From assembly GCA_011319805.1 (NCBI GenBank), contig SJRY01000050.1, positions 1 to 64,000 of the forward strand: a stretch of 64,000 nt of DNA, given 5' to 3'. Each line of letters opens with the position of its first letter. The stretch's first letter is position 1. The DNA is from Macrocybe gigantea. Its lineage: Eukaryota > Basidiomycota > Agaricomycetes > Agaricales > Callistosporiaceae. Shown here one piece after another: positions 1 to 10,172 of the stretch. The notes below the pieces were generated by a model that saw only the letters and a program-made list of their open reading frames with translations, made no database searches and had not been told where the DNA came from. Position numbers and translations under genes: made by a program.

Positions 1-1
1 G

Positions 2-2595
2 ATGGCGGCCTGCCCCTGCCCTCGCTGCTTCATCCCAAAGAAGAATATCCTGCTGATGGGGACCAAACTGGATGCACGTCGCCGCGAGAAGATCAGAGTC
101 GACGACGAGCATCGCTGAGGTGCAATAGATACCGCGCGTCGATTTATATACCAATTGGGATGTTGGTCAGTTCGACGTGGGTCGAAGACGTGCTCCGGCC
201 CAAGTCTTGGGTTCCTACCAGAGTGAGCTCCTAAGCTATCGCCTGTGTGTCTGAGGAACTGAATTCGTTGTAGAATGCATTCTCTGCACGCCTCGCTGAC
301 CACGGAGTCAACTTTTATTCCATGTTTCAGCCCGACTTCCTCCATGAATTCGAACTGGGTGTTTGGCATTCAACGTTCACCCATCTGCTACGTATCCTGT
401 ATGCTGAAGGGGGGATTGCATACAGAAATTGAATCGACGGCAAGTCTCATTTCGGTTTAAAGTTAATGCCAGACTGACGTTTGAACTTGAACAGGTATCG
501 AGCCATACCAACATTTGGTCGCGATGTCATTCGACGTTTCAGCAACAACATTTCAGGTTTAAAAAAGCTGGCAGCCCACGATTATGAGGATATGTTGCAG
601 GTAAGTTGGACGGTCTATAATTGTTTCAGGGCAGAGCTGACTCTCAGCAGTGCGCAATGCCTGTATTGGAGGATTTACTACCCGAACCGCACAATTCAAT
701 GGTCCTGGATCTGGTGTTCACACTGTCGACATGGCATGCCATTGCGAAATTGCGGCTTCATACCGAAAGAATGCTCGGCTTCCTTGAGGCAACAACAACG
801 GCGCTGTGGGGCGTATCATCCGAAAATTCGAGAGGACCACCTGTGAATGCTACGAGACACGAGAACTTCCTAAAGAGGAGGCAGCGCGAGGACATCGCAC
901 AGCCGCACGGGTGGAGGCAAGCGGTGGCACTCAATCTAACCGCGGTCGCAAAATGGGCAAGGTCAACTGCAAGCGATTCAACCTGACGATGTACAAGTTT
1001 CACACGTTGGGCGACTATGTCAAAGCCATCAAATTGTTTGGAACGACAGAAAATTATTCGATGCAAGTGGTACATTCAGTGTTGTTTTGTGATACATCTA
1101 CCTATGACTCATTCTTGATACAAGGGCGAACTGGAACATCGTCGAGTCAAACGGTATTTCGCCCGCACAAGCAAGAACAATGGTTTCGAAGGGCAAATCT
1201 CGAGACAACTGCAGTGTGCACAATTTCTGGAGGATATGTGGCAGCGACGATACAATCACCAGATGGCAAATGCCCGCGGAGAGGCGGCTGTCGACGATTA
1301 TGCCACCGCCGCATTGCCTTTCATGGTCTCCGAGGCCCTGCCACCCACTCCTCCAGATCAACATTACCACATGTCAGAGTCGAAGAAGAACTACGTGTCC
1401 ATATTTTTGTGGCTACAGGAGAATAAGGACGATCCCGCACTGGTGGTAAGTGTCGCTCGGCATATCATTCGCAAGACTTGCTAATAATAGTCCACACCAG
1501 GACTTCCTGCCACGGTTGAAAGACCACTTGCTCGCTCGTTTGCAAGGCTCTTCATTTAGAGACATGGTCGAATTCTCAGAATCTGACCACGCATCATTAA
1601 TCATCCAACGTAACCGACTATACATGCACAAGGTAGTCCGATTCAATTATACAACCTACGACATGCGGCGAAATCAAGACTCTATCAATCCGCAGACACA
1701 TCCCGACATGATGGTCTTGTCCACGAAGCCGCGGAGGAGGTCGGGAGAGACCCGCATCCATACGCCTATGCGGGTCATCAGCATATTCCATCTCTATGCT
1801 CAGCGCTTTGGAATAGACGATGTCCCTCACAAGATGGACGTCTTGTTCGTGCGCAACTTTGACCATGATCAGTGACACCGCTCCGGGTGGAAGGCCCTGC
1901 GTCTTCCTCGCGTCGGCTTTCTATAGGGTCTGACCCAGATGCATTTGGCTTTCTCGACCCCAACGACGTAGTACGCGCAGTGCACTTGATGCCTGCATTT
2001 GCACATGGACGAACTTCGGAACTTTTGGAACCATCTATTGCCCGTCAACCCAAAGAAGATCACAAAGATTGGAATTGGTATTATGTTGGAATGTAGGTCA
2101 TGGTCTGCGTACCTTGGCATTCGGCTGATTTGCGTTTACAGTTTCGTCGACCAGGATATGGTGATGCGCTATTTCGGTGGGGCTATCGGACATCAAGCAA
2201 TATGGGCCACCCTCGGTGATCTTGGCGAGAAATATCTGGAGGTAGTGTCCCGCGTTGCGCCCTTCGACAAAGGCAACATTATACAAGGTGTGTTTCTTTT
2301 TTCTGTGAAGCTAGATGTTCTAAGATAATTCAAAGAACCGATACAAGAAGATGAAGGTGAAGATGTCGAAGAACAAGATGAGGAGAATGAAATCGATGAG
2401 GATGAAGGCGAAGAAGGTCAAGAAGACGAGAATGAAGAGGACGCAGATGCAGAAGACGAGGATAACACAGACGATGAGGAGGATGAAGAGGACAAGGATG
2501 AGGACGAGGACGAGGACGGAGCACTTGGACCAGAGGACGGAGAAGACGAATACGATGATGCTGAAGGTGCAGAGGGCTTTGCACCATTTAATTGA
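2..2595 (+). mobile_element. Plavaka-type (CACTA-like) transposase, C-terminal half, decayed
   Basis: The window opens inside a transposase gene of the Plavaka/CACTA-like class common in Agaricomycetes. Blocks I recognise, in order: CPCPRC (11-28), DFLHEFELGVW (334-366), PTFGRDVIRRF (about 505-540), LLPEPHN (about 676-696), GELEHRRVKRYFART (1125-1169), DPDAFGFLDPN (about 1935-1967) and FVDQDMVMRYFGG (about 2143 on). A long Asp/Glu-rich tail ends at TGA 2593-2595. Short introns fit at 223-273, 601-650, 1067-1124 and 1446-1500. The frame is broken by a TGA at 116-118, where CGA would fit, and by shifts near 806-815, 1717-1767 and 1875-1935. The element is therefore probably inactive. Its 5' end and terminal repeats lie outside the window or were not recognised. 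The family is called from remembered motif blocks. Confidence 0.82.
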
Positions 2596-2807
2596 AACAC
2601 ATAGAGCACTTTGTTTTCATTCGGAGATTTCTTTCTGATGACAGTCATTCTTGATACAAAATAGGATCAGTCCACCCCACTTGCCACACCGTTCGCAGAG
2701 GTCAACGCGGCTTTTGCGGTCGTCTTCCCCCACCTGAGTGTTGGCTAACAGCTTCCAGCTCTGCGATCAAAGGCGATCCTATCCTGCCGCCGATAAGCGA
2801 AACAAGT

Positions 2808-4480
2808 TTGTCGCTCGTCGTAGTAACTAATGCCCCCATCAATGCCCGCCCCCACCAACGCTTTCCCTGCCGCCCCCCAGCGCCTGCCCCCGCCAACTCC
2901 CTGCCCCCTCCCTCACACTCGGCGGCAATGACAATTCGTTGCCGCCAGTGCCCTCCTTCCCTCCCTGGCATTCCACGGCGTTGGCAAGTCGCTCGTACCA
3001 GCGCCGTGCATTCCTTCTGTTCCGCTCCACAGCCACGGCCACGACAACGATGGCTCGTTGCGGCCAGCCTCCCCCGTCCCCGCCTTTCCACTCCATGGCA
3101 ACGACGTGTTGCCGCCACCCCACGCGTCCTTCCTCCCAGTCGACGGCAATGGCGAGTGCTTGCCATTGATGCTGCTGCACGACAACGGCCATACGTTGTC
3201 TCCAGCCCCCTATGCGCACTCGCTGCCACTCTATGATAATGCAGAGGCGCTGCCCTCGGCTCGCTACGCATCTTCCTTCGTGCTCGACGGCGACGGCAAT
3301 GACTCGCCCTTGCCCCCAACGTCTTACAAGCCCTCCTCCCTCTTCCTAGCCGACTGCCCGCCTTCGCTTCCACTGTACGGCAACGACGAGGCATTGCCAA
3401 CGGCCTTATATGCGCCCTCTCTCCCACTGCACTGCAATGACAAGATGGTGCCACTGGCTTTGCATCCGCCATTGATCCCACCTTACGTCGACCCCAGGGC
3501 AGCCCTGTATGCATTCTTCCTCCAACTCTATGGCAACAGCGAGCGGCTTTCCTTAGCGCAATTCTCGTCGTCGATGCCGCTCCACGACGATGCCTCGTCG
3601 CTACCCTCTTCATGCTCGACGGCAACAGCAACACCTCGCCATTACCCCCAATACCCAGCGCGTCCTCCTCGCTCCTCCCAGCCGACCATGCACACTCGCT
3701 TGCACTGTACAGCAACGACGAGGCATTGCCAACGGCCTTGTACACGCCCTGCTCGCCTTCCCTCCTGTTCTACGACAACGGCGAGCGTTTTTCCATGGTC
3801 CAGCTTTTCCCCCCGTTGCCAGTCCGAGCTGACTGCGCTCATTCTCTTCCATTCTCCGGCAACCGCTCGCCATTGCATCCGGGCCCCCGTGCGTCGTCCT
3901 CGCTCCTCGCGGTCTCCGACCTTCCCTCCATCCTGCTCGACGGCAACGACGAGGCATTGATACGGGCCTCCGTTTCCTCCCGGACTTTGTTCTACGGCAA
4001 CGATTTGTTGTCGCTCTCGGCCTCGTACGCGCCCTCCGTCCCATTGCATGGCAATGACGTGTTGCCACCAGCGACCTCCTCGCTCCTCGCGGCCTCCGAC
4101 CATCCCTCTTCCCACTGTACGGCAATGCCTTGGCGTTGACCTCGGTGCCCTATGCACCTGTTTTCCTGTCCCACAGCAATAGCGAGGCGCTGGCCCCAAG
4201 TCCCAGCGTAGGCTCCTTCTCGCCCACGTCTTCCGCTCACCAACAGCTCGACGGATCGAGCCATCCGATCCAGTTCACGGACGACGCCGCGGCGAAGCAG
4301 ACGCAATATGTCTGCCGCTGCTGCGTCAATTGCCGCACGACTGAGGCGCCAGCATGGCGCCGCTCCACGCTCAACCTCGGCAAAATCGTCTGCAACAAGT
4401 GCGGACTCTACGAGCGGACCTATCGCTGTCCTCGCCCGCTTTGCCTCGATAGGTTCCGCACCACCAAAAACACCTTGTAG
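2808..4480 (+). CDS. GATA-type zinc-finger protein with degenerate coding repeats, frame interrupted
   Basis: The 3' end encodes one GATA-like finger at 4322-4402, C-x2-C-x19-C-x2-C, with CVNC, a WRR core and CNKCGLYERT. This basidiomycete spacing is two residues longer than the classical x17 fungal finger. It should bind GATA-like DNA in the nucleus; targets are unknown. Upstream, about 2900-4130 is a degenerate array of roughly 20-30 residue units with the theme SLPLYGNDEALPTALYAPS, rich in Pro, Leu and Gly-Asn-Asp. The repeat theme moves between all three plus-strand frames (near 2950, 3600 and 4130). Either the array has accumulated indels or short introns and sequencing errors are present. 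The true start is unclear. Long minus-strand ORFs over the array are shadows. Confidence 0.6.
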
Positions 4481-4595
4481 ACAGCCTTTTTTTTTTTCTT
4501 GTGCCTGTATACTTGAGCAATAAAATCAACTTTCTTGCTAAATGAATATCTGAGTGATTCAGAACATATTATTTGTCATTCATTGAAGAAAGCTA

Positions 4596-4925
4596 ATGAA
4601 CAAAGACATTATGGATACCAGACAACATGGATTACAATGCATGCTTGATATTATTATAAACACAATCATGTATTACATTGCATACTGGCAGACAAAATTG
4701 TATGCTGAAAATAAAATTGTAGCAAAATTGTATTACAATGTAAGGTGGTCATTAAAATTGCATAACATTGTAATCTCAGATTATAATTGTAGCCCACCAA
4801 ATAAAATTGTATTACATTGTAAGATGACTACTATAATGCTATACAACTTGTATTCTCATACATGACTATACAAATTTGTCCGAATTATACATTGTTTACA
4901 ATGTCAAACAATGTTATGGACTTTT
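4596..4925. repeat. AT-rich stretch with short palindromic repeats
   Basis: This AT-rich block has many variants of AAATTGTATTACAATGTAAG and AAATTGTATTACATTGTAAG. Cores TTACAATGTAA and TTACATTGTAA are palindromic or nearly so. No protein is supported. It lies between the GATA gene terminator region and the F-box pseudogene. It could be a worn MITE-like insertion or a simple diverged satellite; no clear target-site duplication was found. Confidence 0.5.
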
Positions 4926-5037
4926 TGCTGATGGAAGCCCGACGAAACCTCGCCGTGAAATCATGATCATGGTTGTGCCAAAGTTTATGTCAACTGGCAG
5001 AAGTTGAGCACTGAGCGCTGAGCGCTTGAGCTCTTGT

Positions 5038-6510
5038 TCATTTTCCCATTTGATTTTCGGCATCGAACTCGGCCTTGGGCTGGCCGTCTTCTTGATTGGG
5101 ATGCACTGGGACATGTCGAGGGGCAGAGCGATGCCGCTCATCCTCAACGACCGCTTGGTACAACATAAAACATGCATCGATCACTTTCCAATCATTGGCA
5201 CAATCACACGGGTATCTCAGGCTATGCAAGTGTGGAAAGAGCCGAAAGAGATGCCCCGCGATCTCAACACATTGTCCGATGGAAAGAACGTGATCGGTAT
5301 ACAGCTTGAGGCTCTCAACATGGAGGCGTCGCAGGCCATGGTTCGTAATAGGAGTCTCGTGCAAAAGTGGCATCTGACTTGGCCGGGCGTTCAACACGAT
5401 CTTGAGGTCTTGCAGTTCAGGACACAACTCTGCCAGGGTCCGGAGTGTTCTGATTGAGGGAAACCCGGGGTCGTGGTGGTTATCCCAGGGCTGCATAGAC
5501 AGAGTGAGCGTACGGATCTTCAGAATGGCTCGCCAATTGGTGTGGGGAGACCTCTCGCTCGAGATCTTTAAATCCACGAACTCGAGCCACAATGTTTGTA
5601 GATGTTCAAGCATTTTCTCCATGAATGGCAGATCTGCAGCCATCTTCAAGACTTTCAAGTTTTTGAATCCCAACTTCTCCAGCGCTTTGTTTTCGCCCTT
5701 TACCAATGGATGCTCTACATCAAGTTCTTCCAGGCGTTCCAATGAACTTAACGTTATGAGGTCCGTCACTCCGATAAATCCCACCGTAAGCCGCCACAGA
5801 TTCACGAATTCATCCATTAATTTCAACACGTTGCTTTGCAGACTGGGGAGGATCTCGATGGATTTCACGTTTGACTTTCGGGACGCAGATAATATTGTCA
5901 GCGACTGACTGATCAGCACGTCCTCATTCATCCGTCCGATGCCAATGTATTCGAGGTTTTTTAGATCCAGGGATCTTAGCCAGAGTGCGATGCCGTCGGT
6001 GACGTCGACAAAAACGAGGCGATGAAGGTTCAGCAGGAGAACAGGCCCGATTTTAGCCAGGCCAGCGTAAAACGAGTCTTTGTTGTGTGTCACCCTCAAC
6101 ACTCGAATACGCGCCGCGTAGGCTTGAAATATCGGCCTTTCATGTTCTCGTGCGACGATCGGTTCTTGGATGACCTGGATTCAGTCTGCGTGTAAGTGAA
6201 GTGGGCGGCCAACGGACTCTGCAAGACTTACACAGGTGCCATCCTTCATTTCAAAACATGATAGAAGCTTCAACAGTGGAACAAGGCTGTCCATCCTCTT
6301 CCACAGCTCGTTTATTACTTGTGGGGAGAAAGACTTGCATGTCCGGGCACACGAATACATGTCCTTCTGAATCCCATCGAAGATAGGCCTTTCGTGGAAA
6401 AGATCGAAGACGAGCCTTTTTCAATGTAGGCCTGCCAAGTGCTGAAAAATGGACAGAAGGAGGTCTTAATTGTTCAATACTGCTATACGCGCACTAGGAC
6501 GATTCTCCAT
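5038..6510 (-). pseudogene. F-box/LRR-type protein, copy 1 (nonsense in the F-box exon)
   Basis: The main exon (5038 to about 6175) reads as a leucine-rich-repeat-like protein. Leu-rich segments recur about every 25-30 residues, as in NLEYIGIGRMNEDVL and LKNLKVLKMAADLPF. This is typical of the large Agaricomycete F-box families that act as substrate adaptors of SCF ubiquitin ligases. The 5' exon begins at ATG 6510 with a conserved start (MENRPSAR) shared with the 30.4 kb copy. Codon 15 is TAA where the other copy has CAA, and a second stop follows in the F-box. An intron probably ends about 6175. The duplicate at 30.4 kb is colinear only down to about 5885, so this copy alone retains the 3' two thirds. 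Confidence 0.7.
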
Positions 6511-6619
6511 GATGGAGTGGGCGTTGCAGTTGATGGTGGTGTTTAGCATTATTTTGCCCAATTGACTGGTCAAGCACCTTTCACCAAACAGTACGTTTTT
6601 CTATCTCAAGGCTTCCGTA

Positions 6620-7053
6620 TTCTTGTTGCAGTCTCTCCATCCAATGCCGTCAGTTCTTCAAGGCGGAATTATGATATTCTCCCACTCATCTTCGAAGATC
6701 TGTCTACCAATGACCTTGCAAGCCTCGCCCTCCTTTGTCGAGCAGCTCACCCCAGTCGGCGCATTGCTGTATTCACACTTTCCTGGCTGGATACGCCCAA
6801 CTTGATACGCTCGCTGCGTGCCTCGCCTCACCGAAGGTCATTCAGCTGTCCATCAAGAAATGATGGGAATTTTTCTCTTTTCGGGCGTGTATGCAATCTC
6901 GCAGAAACACCTTTCTCCTCAGCGCTTGCATCCGTGATGCCGTTTCTACTTTTTTGGGTGTCTTCGTGGATTTTGGTATGGCGAAATGGCTTCATGTGGC
7001 TCAGGCAGAAGACCTCATGGCGGTCTAGGTGTTGCCTTAGACACGTTGGCTAG
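6620..7053 (+). pseudogene. F-box fragment
   Basis: A short stretch encodes an F-box-like helix set (ILPLIFEDLSTNDLASLALL) followed by a Cys-Arg and a few residues resembling fungal F-box starts. The frame then changes near 6760-6800, and nothing recognisable follows before the amidoligase promoter. It lies within the duplicated region but is missing from the inverted copy, so it was inserted here or deleted there. Unlikely to make a functional protein. Confidence 0.45.
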
Positions 7054-7119
7054 ATAGAGGTATATTCCTCTCAGATGTCTACACGCAACAGCCTTAACAG
7101 CTTTACTGAGCGGGTATAA

Positions 7120-8175
7120 ATGTTAAACCGCTCTACTGGCCCGCTCCGTCCCCTCCACTTATTTCCGTGTATCGCTATATATTTCCCTAGGTCATCAGCG
7201 ATGAGGCTCCTGACTCTCGGCATTGAACTAGAAGCCATTGCATATGGTTGCAAGACGCGTGAAAAAATTGCGGCGGCCATAAATTCAAGTTTATTGGCAT
7301 TTGGCATCACAGCTCAGGCTTTTGAATGGTTATACGAAGCAAACGGCATCCAATGGGTTCTAACTCTTGATGAATCGGTTGTTTCTTCAGAGGAGCACTT
7401 CAGGGCGATTACTGAAGGGGTGGAGTTAATTTCCCCAGTCTTCACCGACATGGATGCATCAACGAGACAAGCTTGGCATGGACAACTATACCTGGTCCTT
7501 CAAGCAGCCAAAGCCGCTGCACGGCTCGACACAAATGCCACTACCGGCTACCATGTTCATGTTGGAGTGGGTAGAGGACCTAATCACAGATACACCTTGA
7601 CAGAGTTGAAGAAGATTGCAGCCTTGGTAGTTCTATACGAACGTAAGCATAAATAAGTCCATCAGAATCCTTCAGTGACTATCGCCGCACCAGAGTCGAC
7701 GGACAAGCTTCATCCTCCGCATCGCTCCGCCAATCGAGGTAGACAAAATCATTACGTTCTAAGCAATAGGCAGAACGACCACCTCAAGCACTTGTCCGAC
7801 GTGTCTATGCTCCAACGGATTCTCCAGGTCCCCGATGTGCCGTCACTGATGCATCTCATGAATCCGCCGGTCGGGTCTGTTCGTGACATTTCGACTAACC
7901 GTGAAATGCCAGCAAACCGATATTACAAGGTCAACTTTGTGAGCTTGAACAAGTACGGCACGATTGAGTTTCGCCAGCACGCTGGTACCCTTGATCCTGG
8001 TATGGTGTGTGCCTGGGCGGACTTCGTCCTTGCTTTCGTGCGGGTTGCTATACAAATGTCTGAGGAAACATTGAATTCCGTTTATTCGATCAAACCTCCA
8101 CTCAGCAATCTTGTGGGAACAGATACTTGGGACGCTTTGATCACGAGTGGACATGTCAATTTATTGGATGAGTAG
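7120..8175 (+). CDS. Amidoligase-domain protein, copy 1
   Basis: This resembles the Amidoligase_2 family (glutamine-synthetase-like COOH-NH2 ligase fold), which is expanded in filamentous fungi. Visible landmarks: LTLGIELEAI near the start (metal/ATP-binding Glu of the fold), GVELISPVFTDMD, GYHVHVGVGRGP, LKKIAALVVLYE, the NRYYKVNF and SLNKYGTIEFRQHAGTLD block, and a final helix with WADFVLAFVR. Family members are predicted to form amide bonds using ATP; substrates in fungi are unknown. One intron fits around 7640-7690 and joins the two halves. The start could be ATG 7120 or 7201; 7120 matches the position used by copy 2. No frameshift is evident. It is divergently placed from the F-box pseudogene and shares its promoter-side sequence with the inverted copy. 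Confidence 0.78.
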
Positions 8176-10172
8176 GTGCGTTTCAGTCTTTCGGGGCCGG
8201 TATCCTCCCCTCATTGTGGCATTGCTTCAATGCATAGTCATTATTTAGTGAGTGTAGCATACTAGTTGTATATAGTTCAATATTGGAGTGCCGACCTTTA
8301 AGTGTTATTGTGATATGCAAAACACCAACAATAAGGCTGGTAATGCCGTGGATGAATCTGTAAGTACGTTCGTGGAGGCGTAGATTGCAAATATGAGGTT
8401 GAAAACGCCGTTGGTGGAGTGGGGGAGGGGAGGAGCTGGTTGAATGGGGAATGAGTGAGCTTCGTATCTGGGAGTGGGGAGAGATCAAGCGTGGGATAAC
8501 CCATCTAGTTGCGCCTTTCGCGCAGGTGAGGGTCCACATATCGACATTTTTGGGACGTTCGTGGCGTCGAAATTGCAGGATATGGCTATCCAGGCAGTCC
8601 TCATAGATGGAAAAAATCTTGAAAATCACGAACTGGGAGGGGACCGGTAGCACGGGCTTACCAAGGTTGCGCTACTGACGTTGACGACCAGGAAGTGGAC
8701 GGTCACCCTTCCGAAAACTGATATATTGATGACGCGCTAACTGACTCTGCTGACCCCGATGCCGTGTTTCCCAATCACCAAAGAGGATACGTTTTGAATG
8801 TAGGGCCGGCGACGGTGCTATGTCATACGTCCAAGGCCACGTACCAAGGTCTTTAGTGTTGGATCAGTGACAGGAAGCGATGGTGGGAAATATTTTGAAT
8901 TTTAGAGTTTCCTGTCCTCCGATTGCGGATAAACGTTGGTTCAGAAGTGTTCGCCTGGGGTCTCTCGTCCTCGAGTCCGAAGGGCAAATCCGTGGCGAGA
9001 CTCTGATATGCATATCGTAAAAGGATTTCGATGTCCAGCCTGGTAAGATCATGGCTAAGTCATTTTGAGCCTGGGTCAATACTCAACGATAGCAGAAGCA
9101 CTGAATTCGTGGTGGCAGTGCGCAGATGATTGTCTGTCTTAAACATCATTTGACGACATCTGCCACATTTTGTGAGCAGCATATGTGCGATCGGATTGTC
9201 CGGGTGGGGTCTGGACGGGTATGCGAAACGGTAGTGGGCCACTGCTGCAAGAAAGGTATTAGCCTTCCTGCGCTGCCGCCGCACACCGAAGCGTTATCAT
9301 CCATGTCATTTCCTATTTCAGAGAACGCACAGCTTGACGCAGAAAGTGCCAAGAGTTGCACGTATTTTTGATGGAACGGCCCGCGTCGAGCGATCCGTAC
9401 CGAGACCTCAAGCTTTCAAGGTTGTTTGGCTGGTTTCGGACCAGGCCGTCGATTGTGCAGATGTGATTTAAAATAGGCCTCATGCCGCAGCGCGGCGTTG
9501 GGCCGCCACCTATTCGAGGGCTAGAGCATTGTCATGATGCTTGTTGCGGTGACTTTTGCATAAGAACAGTGATACTCGGCGGCATGGGGCCGGCTATCGT
9601 AATGATTCTAGAGCAAACGTCAATGCGCACCGCATCTTCTTGGGAAACGTTTCGCTTCTCTGATCCCCACCTGGAGACTCCCGTGATTTGATGAGGTGGT
9701 GTCAGCACGACCGAAGGTGCTAGAAATGGTTGCATTTGCTGTTCCGTTCGCCTAGATCAAAGCATCTACTTCCTCAGGTGGTAAACCTCGTAAAATAAGA
9801 GGTCAACAACGAGATTAAGAGTCTGAATTAAGCGCAGGAATAGCGTAGAGAGAGGGAACATGCAAAGCATGGTTGGCCTGGAACGGGAGGTGGAACATGT
9901 TGGGCACGTGGGAATTTTCGGCATTGGTCACCTCCTTGCCCACGACAGCTCAAACCTCCCAACCACCAGCTAACGACTCTCCTCCCTCCTGCGACGTCCT
10001 CCGTCCCCGTCGCAGCCCACGTTCTCTTCCTCTCATTACCTTCTTTCTCTCCTGCAGACGTCTCTGTCAGGTTGCCTTTGGGAACAAGGAAAAAAAATTC
10101 GAGTCTTTGCCTGAGAAACGGCTTGATTTGCCCGCTTCTCTCCCTAGCCGTCTTTGAGTTTCGTCGACGACC
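8176..10172. other. Intergenic stretch
   Basis: The first 860 bases are the amidoligase 3' flank shared with the inverted duplicate. From 9041 to about 9830 I see only short ORFs without recognisable motifs. The last 300 bases before the chitin synthase start are C/T-rich (CTCC and TCTC runs at 9950-10150), as expected of a basidiomycete promoter and 5' leader. Confidence 0.5.

Larger units (their letters stand above)
5885..9040. repeat. Segmental duplication, copy 1 (inverted relative to 27990-31045)
   Basis: This segment carries the F-box 5' half (minus strand), the amidoligase gene (plus strand) and its 3' flank. The same order recurs in reverse complement at 27990-31045. Homology stops sharply at 5884/5885, where the other copy diverges at 31045/31046 after the shared TTATCTGC. 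The 3' flank remains alignable to about 9040: shared words include GATGGTGG, TTTTGAATTT and TCCTCGAGTCCGAAGGGCA. About 500 bp (6562-7070, with an F-box fragment) has no counterpart in the other copy. Confidence 0.75.

Noticed and set aside
2418..2648. Serine-rich minus-strand ORF
   Set aside because: Antisense of the GAA/GAC-rich acidic tail of the transposase; poly-Ser is the expected artefact.
2702..3745. 347-residue Arg/Gly/His-rich ORF on the minus strand, and similar minus ORFs to 4199
   Set aside because: They lie exactly opposite the GC-rich repeat array of the GATA gene and show no domain; they are antisense shadows of the repeats.
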